Origin: Azolla caroliniana
Taxonomy: Eukaryota > Polypodiophyta
Assembly: GCA_043228905.1 (NCBI GenBank)
Contig: JBHGNT010000007.1
Location: 22,568,001-22,632,000, forward strand
Length of the DNA: 64,000 nucleotides
Direction of reading: 5' to 3'
Shown here: in pieces, positions 60,951 through 64,000 of the stretch
Layout: every line of letters starts with the position of its first letter
Numbering within the stretch: the stretch's first letter is position 1
The notes under the pieces: model-generated
What the model was told of the DNA's origin: nothing
Databases searched by the model: none
What the model saw: the letters and a program-made list of their open reading frames with translations, nothing else
Translations under genes and position numbers: made by a program

Positions 60951-61222
60951 TTTTTTCCCACCATCAATAATATCCACCCAACTCCTATTAATGCTAAATC
61001 TCAAGTTGTGTTGGAATTGGTTAGCCCAATAACTCATTGGAATTCTATGGAAACGACAATGTAGACGGGTCTTCTCCAACCAAACCACGCATCCAGTAAT
61101 GTTAATGCAATAGATATGATGTGAAGTTGTAGCCACTCTAAAGAGCCAATACGATGGCCTCAAGGGCAGATTTGATGGAGTTGAAAGATAACAACTAGCC
61201 TTCACCAACAATGGTTGTCCTT

Positions 61223-61533
61223 GTCATGGATCATAAGCTCAAGAAGATGGCGCCAATGGCAAAGTCAGAGGCATCGGTTTCGACTTGGAAGGGTTTTGTG
61301 GGGTCGGCATGTAGCAGCACCGGGCAGTGATGAATGCGTGTTTGAGTGAGTCGAACGCATTTTGCGCCTCCGAGGTCCATAAAAATGGAGTGCCTTAATG
61401 GGTGAGAGCGATAAGAGGTTGTGCTAGGGTGGAAAACCCCTTGATGAAGCGACGGTAAAAATTCGCGAAGCCGAGGAAGGATTGCACATCTTTAAGCCGC
61501 CTTGGAGTCGCCCACGCTTGAATGACAGAGACC
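61223..61533 (-). pseudogene. Ty3/gypsy RT/RNase H remnant
   Basis: The minus strand reads [19 protein letters not shown] (RT connection) and then, in another frame, FQVETDASDFAIGAI (RNase H start). At 61244 it joins a 22-base motif also found in the gypsy leader at 730-751, so the rest of RNase H and integrase is deleted. The copia LTR begins at 61534. Confidence 0.75.
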
Positions 61534-62135
61534 TGTTGGGATTACGGTCCCTTCGGATGGGATGGTCGGATATCGGAGATGGATGCCGACAAGCCCGGTT
61601 TCGGTTTCGGAACCGGATGATGAAGACCCCGGCTTCGGAGCCAGATGACGAATGTACCCGGAGCGAGATCCGGATGCGGGGACATATCTGTGAATATGTC
61701 TGCCAAGGGCCCTTGAGGCTATAGTTGTAAATAGCCCCAAAGTCATATGTGTATAAATATGACTTAGGGCAAACAGTTTTAATGTTGCTTATCATTTTTC
61801 TGTTTTTCCACTCAAGAGGAGTGAAGTGAGAGCAGCCGTGAGAGAGATAGAGCGTGAGAGAGGAAGAGGTCGACGCCTCTGTGTATTTCCGCCGCCTGTG
61901 GCGAAGACGGCGAGCTCAAGGTCGTCGCCTTGCAGCTCGCCATTGTATATTTCTCTGTGCATAGTTCTGGTTTGGAGTCTTGTACTCCCGTGGTTTTTCC
62001 CGTACAGGGTTTTCCACGTTAATCCATGTGTATTCGTGTTCTTTCTCTGTGGTTCCTATTTTCTGCTGCATTGATTCGTGCTTACGCGGTTGTGGCCGAG
62101 CGGTGAAGGTTAATCGGAGCGTTGATTGCTTTACA
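61534..62135 (+). repeat. 5' LTR of copia element
   Basis: It begins TGTTGGGATTACGG and ends TTTACA just before the primer binding site. A TATA box, TGTATAAATATG (61750-61761), lies inside a short palindrome (AGTCATAT ... ATATGACT). The matching 3' LTR is outside the window, so the ends are inferred. Confidence 0.7.
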
Positions 62136-62138
62136 AAC

Positions 62139-62150
62139 TGGTATCAGAGC
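62139..62150 (+). promoter_or_regulatory. Primer binding site (initiator tRNA-Met)
   Basis: TGGTATCAGAGC is the standard plant copia/gypsy site complementary to the 3' end of initiator tRNA-Met, three bases after the LTR. Confidence 0.92.
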
Positions 62151-62164
62151 GACTGCTGCAGAAA

Positions 62165-64000
62165 ATGGAAGGCGGCGGCAGCGGGCAGCCGGGGATGATG
62201 GTGCTGAATGCGCAGAATTACGCCGACTGGAAGATCAAGATGGAGGATCTTCTGATTGTTCGGGACCTGTACGAACCGATTGACAGGTCGGAAATACCGA
62301 AGGGGGTACTTGAGTCGGAATGGAGGCTTCTGAACCGGAAAGCCGTTGCAACCATTCGGCAATACGTCGACGTGAGCGTTCTACAACATGTGGCGAACGA
62401 CACCAACGCATATGAGATGTGGCGGAAGCTGTCGGGCCTCTACGAGAGGAAGAATGCGTTGAACCGGACCTCCCTGATGAGGAAGATAGTGAACCTCAAG
62501 TACCGGGACGGCGAGAGTATGGTGGAACACGTAAGCACGTTCATGGGATTCGTGAACCAGCTTGCGGCGATCAAGTTCCCGCTGGAGGATGCAATGCAAG
62601 CCATCATTCTGATGTGTACATTGCCGGAAAGCTGGGAGAACTTGGTGGTGACTCTCAGCACCTCCTGCACGGAAGATAACTTGTCCCTACAAACGGTAAA
62701 GACAAGTATTTTGAACGAAGAAGCGCGTCGGAGAGATAAAGAACCGGCCTCCGACTCGAAGGCGCTGCTTACCGAATCGGAACGGGGAAGACAATGGAAC
62801 CGGAGTCCGCAAAGACGGGAGAAGTCAGGGACCCGGTCGCAGTCAAGAGGAAGACCCACATGCTTCCACTGTGGGAAGCCGGGGCACTTCCGGAAGAATT
62901 GTCGGCATTACCGAAAGGACAACGGAGCCGACGACACCGATTCGAAGAGGTCACCGGAGAGAAACGGTGCATACCGGGGAGCCACGGACCGGAGAGGTCC
63001 GGATCGGCGAGGGCAGGACCGGAAGGGAACGACGGCACTCGCGGCAAGTGAGGAAGAAATCATGCTCATCACCGAAGAAGGTGAGCTAAACATTGCCGGC
63101 GATGAGACGACCTGGGTGGTCGATTCCGGAGCGTCGTTCCACCTGACCCCGGAGAAGAAATACTTCTCATCCTACACAGCCGGTGAGCACGGCTGTGTTC
63201 GGATGGGAAATGAAGGTACGTGCCGGATCGCCGGCATAGGAGACGTGTGGTTGACAACCCCGACCGGATGCAAAATGCTGCTGAAGGATGTCCGTCACGT
63301 TCCAGAGGTTCGATTGAACCTGATTTCGGCCGGGAGGCTAGACGATGAAGGCTACACAGGTAGCATCCGGAACGGCGTAATGAAGTTCAGCAAAGGGAGC
63401 CTGATAGTGGCTCGGGCCCGGAAGATCAACACACTGTACCTGATGAATGCCCGGTTATGTCCGGAAGAGCTGAATGTGGCAGCCGACACTGCCGGTGAGC
63501 TGTGGCACGAGAGACTGTGCCACATGAGTGAGAAGGGGATGAAGAGGCTTGCAGAAGACAACCTTATTCCAGTGAAGCATGTGCACCTGGAGAAGTGCAC
63601 CGATTGCCTGGCCGGTAAGCAGAACCGAACCTCCTTCCACTCAAGGCCACCGACGAGACGTAGCGCACCATTGGAGTTGGTGCACACCGATGTGTGTCAG
63701 GTAGAAACGAAGTCACATGGCGGAGCCCAGTACTTCGTAACATTCATAGATGATCATAGCCGAAGACTGTGGACGGCACCGATGAAGACAAAGGACCAAG
63801 TGTTGTCCGTCTTCAAAGAACTCCACGCGAGAGTGGAAAGAGAATCCGGCAAGAAGCTGAAAGCGATACGAGCGGATAACGGAGGGGAATACCGGGGACA
63901 GTTCCAGGAGTACTGTCGCTCGAAGGGAATCCGGCTCGAGTTTACTGTGCCGAAGACGCCGGAACTGAACGGGCTGGCCGAGAGGATGAATCTGACCATA
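62165..64000 (+). CDS. copia gag-protease-integrase polyprotein (open at window end)
   Basis: A single frame of 612 codons from ATG 62165 has no stop up to the window edge. Gag is a UBN2-type domain (YADWKIKMEDLL, YEMWRKLSGLY, LPESWENLV). The CCHC knuckle CFHCGKPGHFRKNC is at residues 233-246. The aspartic protease site VVDSGASFHL has Asp320. The pre-integrase zinc region (LWHERLCHMS ... CTDC) is at about 468-512. The integrase core has HTDV (Asp509), ADNGGEY (Asp571) and GLAERM (Glu606). RT and RNase H should follow right of the window, as in Ty1/copia. Codons are GC-rich (many CGG, CCG), unlike the AT-rich surroundings. All visible catalytic residues are present. Confidence 0.92.
   Translation, partial: MEGGGSGQPGMMVLNAQNYADWKIKMEDLLIVRDLYEPIDRSEIPKGVLESEWRLLNRKAVATIRQYVDVSVLQHVANDTNAYEMWRKLSGLYERKNALNRTSLMRKIVNLKYRDGESMVEHVSTFMGFVNQLAAIKFPLEDAMQAIILMCTLPESWENLVVTLSTSCTEDNLSLQTVKTSILNEEARRRDKEPASDSKALLTESERGRQWNRSPQRREKSGTRSQSRGRPTCFHCGKPGHFRKNCRHYRKDNGADDTDSKRSPERNGAYRGATDRRGPDRRGQDRKGTTALAASEEEIMLITEEGELNIAGDETTWVVDSGASFHLTPEKKYFSSYTAGEHGCVRMGNEGTCRIAGIGDVWLTTPTGCKMLLKDVRHVPEVRLNLISAGRLDDEGYTGSIRNGVMKFSKGSLIVARARKINTLYLMNARLCPEELNVAADTAGELWHERLCHMSEKGMKRLAEDNLIPVKHVHLEKCTDCLAGKQNRTSFHSRPPTRRSAPLELVHTDVCQVETKSHGGAQYFVTFIDDHSRRLWTAPMKTKDQVLSVFKELHARVERESGKKLKAIRADNGGEYRGQFQEYCRSKGIRLEFTVPKTPELNGLAERMNLTI

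Larger units (their letters stand above)
61534..64000 (+). mobile_element. Ty1/copia retrotransposon, 5' part
   Basis: The 5' LTR (61534-62135), primer binding site and open gag-pol frame are visible; the remainder lies beyond the window. The inserted copy abuts the gypsy remnant. The intact frame over 612 codons suggests a recent insertion. Confidence 0.9.

Overview
This is nuclear DNA from a plant, most likely a flowering plant. Four spliced or intronless genes with clear plant relatives (a THADA/Trm732-like protein, an RNA polymerase I A43-like subunit, a two-RRM glycine-rich RNA-binding protein, a receptor-like cytoplasmic kinase) and a mitochondrial carrier sit in AT-rich intergenic DNA. 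That DNA is full of Ty3/gypsy and Ty1/copia LTR elements, LINEs, tRNA-derived SINEs, MITEs and long GA/CT and GT microsatellites. Introns have GT-AG borders, with one GC-AG. I cannot name the species.

Layout. 1-14.8 kb is a transposon graveyard. It holds a Ty3/gypsy gag remnant, a degenerate DUF4283/zinc-knuckle ORF and a LINE 3' end. An old minus-strand Ty3/gypsy element is split in two by a nearly complete plus-strand Ty3/gypsy element (4571-13122). That younger element carries a hAT-like MITE (7375-8189, 8-bp target duplication) and a solo LTR of a related element (10309-10963, 4-bp ACGT duplication), so insertion events are nested several deep.

15.1-24.2 kb: a four-exon gene for a 2390-residue THADA/Trm732-like protein with an unusual run of seven 14-residue repeats near its N-terminus. 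27.9-31.7 kb: a six-exon A43-like Pol I subunit gene whose fourth intron holds two antisense LINE fragments; three exact-period 153-bp repeats follow it. 34.1-36.5 kb: a six-exon Musashi/hnRNP-type RNA-binding protein gene with a GC-AG intron. 43.2-44.3 kb (minus): a GC-rich intronless dicarboxylate-carrier-type gene with a 105-bp tandem duplication just upstream of its start. 53.0-55.8 kb (minus): a four-exon cytoplasmic receptor-like kinase gene with a SINE directly behind its stop codon.

The remainder is intergenic: LINE and SINE remnants at 45-47 kb, a gypsy RT remnant at 51 kb, LINE copies at 59-61 kb, and, at the right edge, the 5' LTR, primer binding site and an uninterrupted 612-codon gag-protease-integrase reading frame of a young Ty1/copia element that runs off the window.

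The host genes are ordinary housekeeping or signalling genes with no evident functional link to one another. I found no gene cluster that looks like a new biological system. The most notable signals are the layered insertions, the in-frame repeat expansion in the THADA-like gene, several tandem duplications beside genes, and a 30-bp-arm hairpin at 26.2 kb. All boundaries were worked out by eye from splice sites, frames and repeats.
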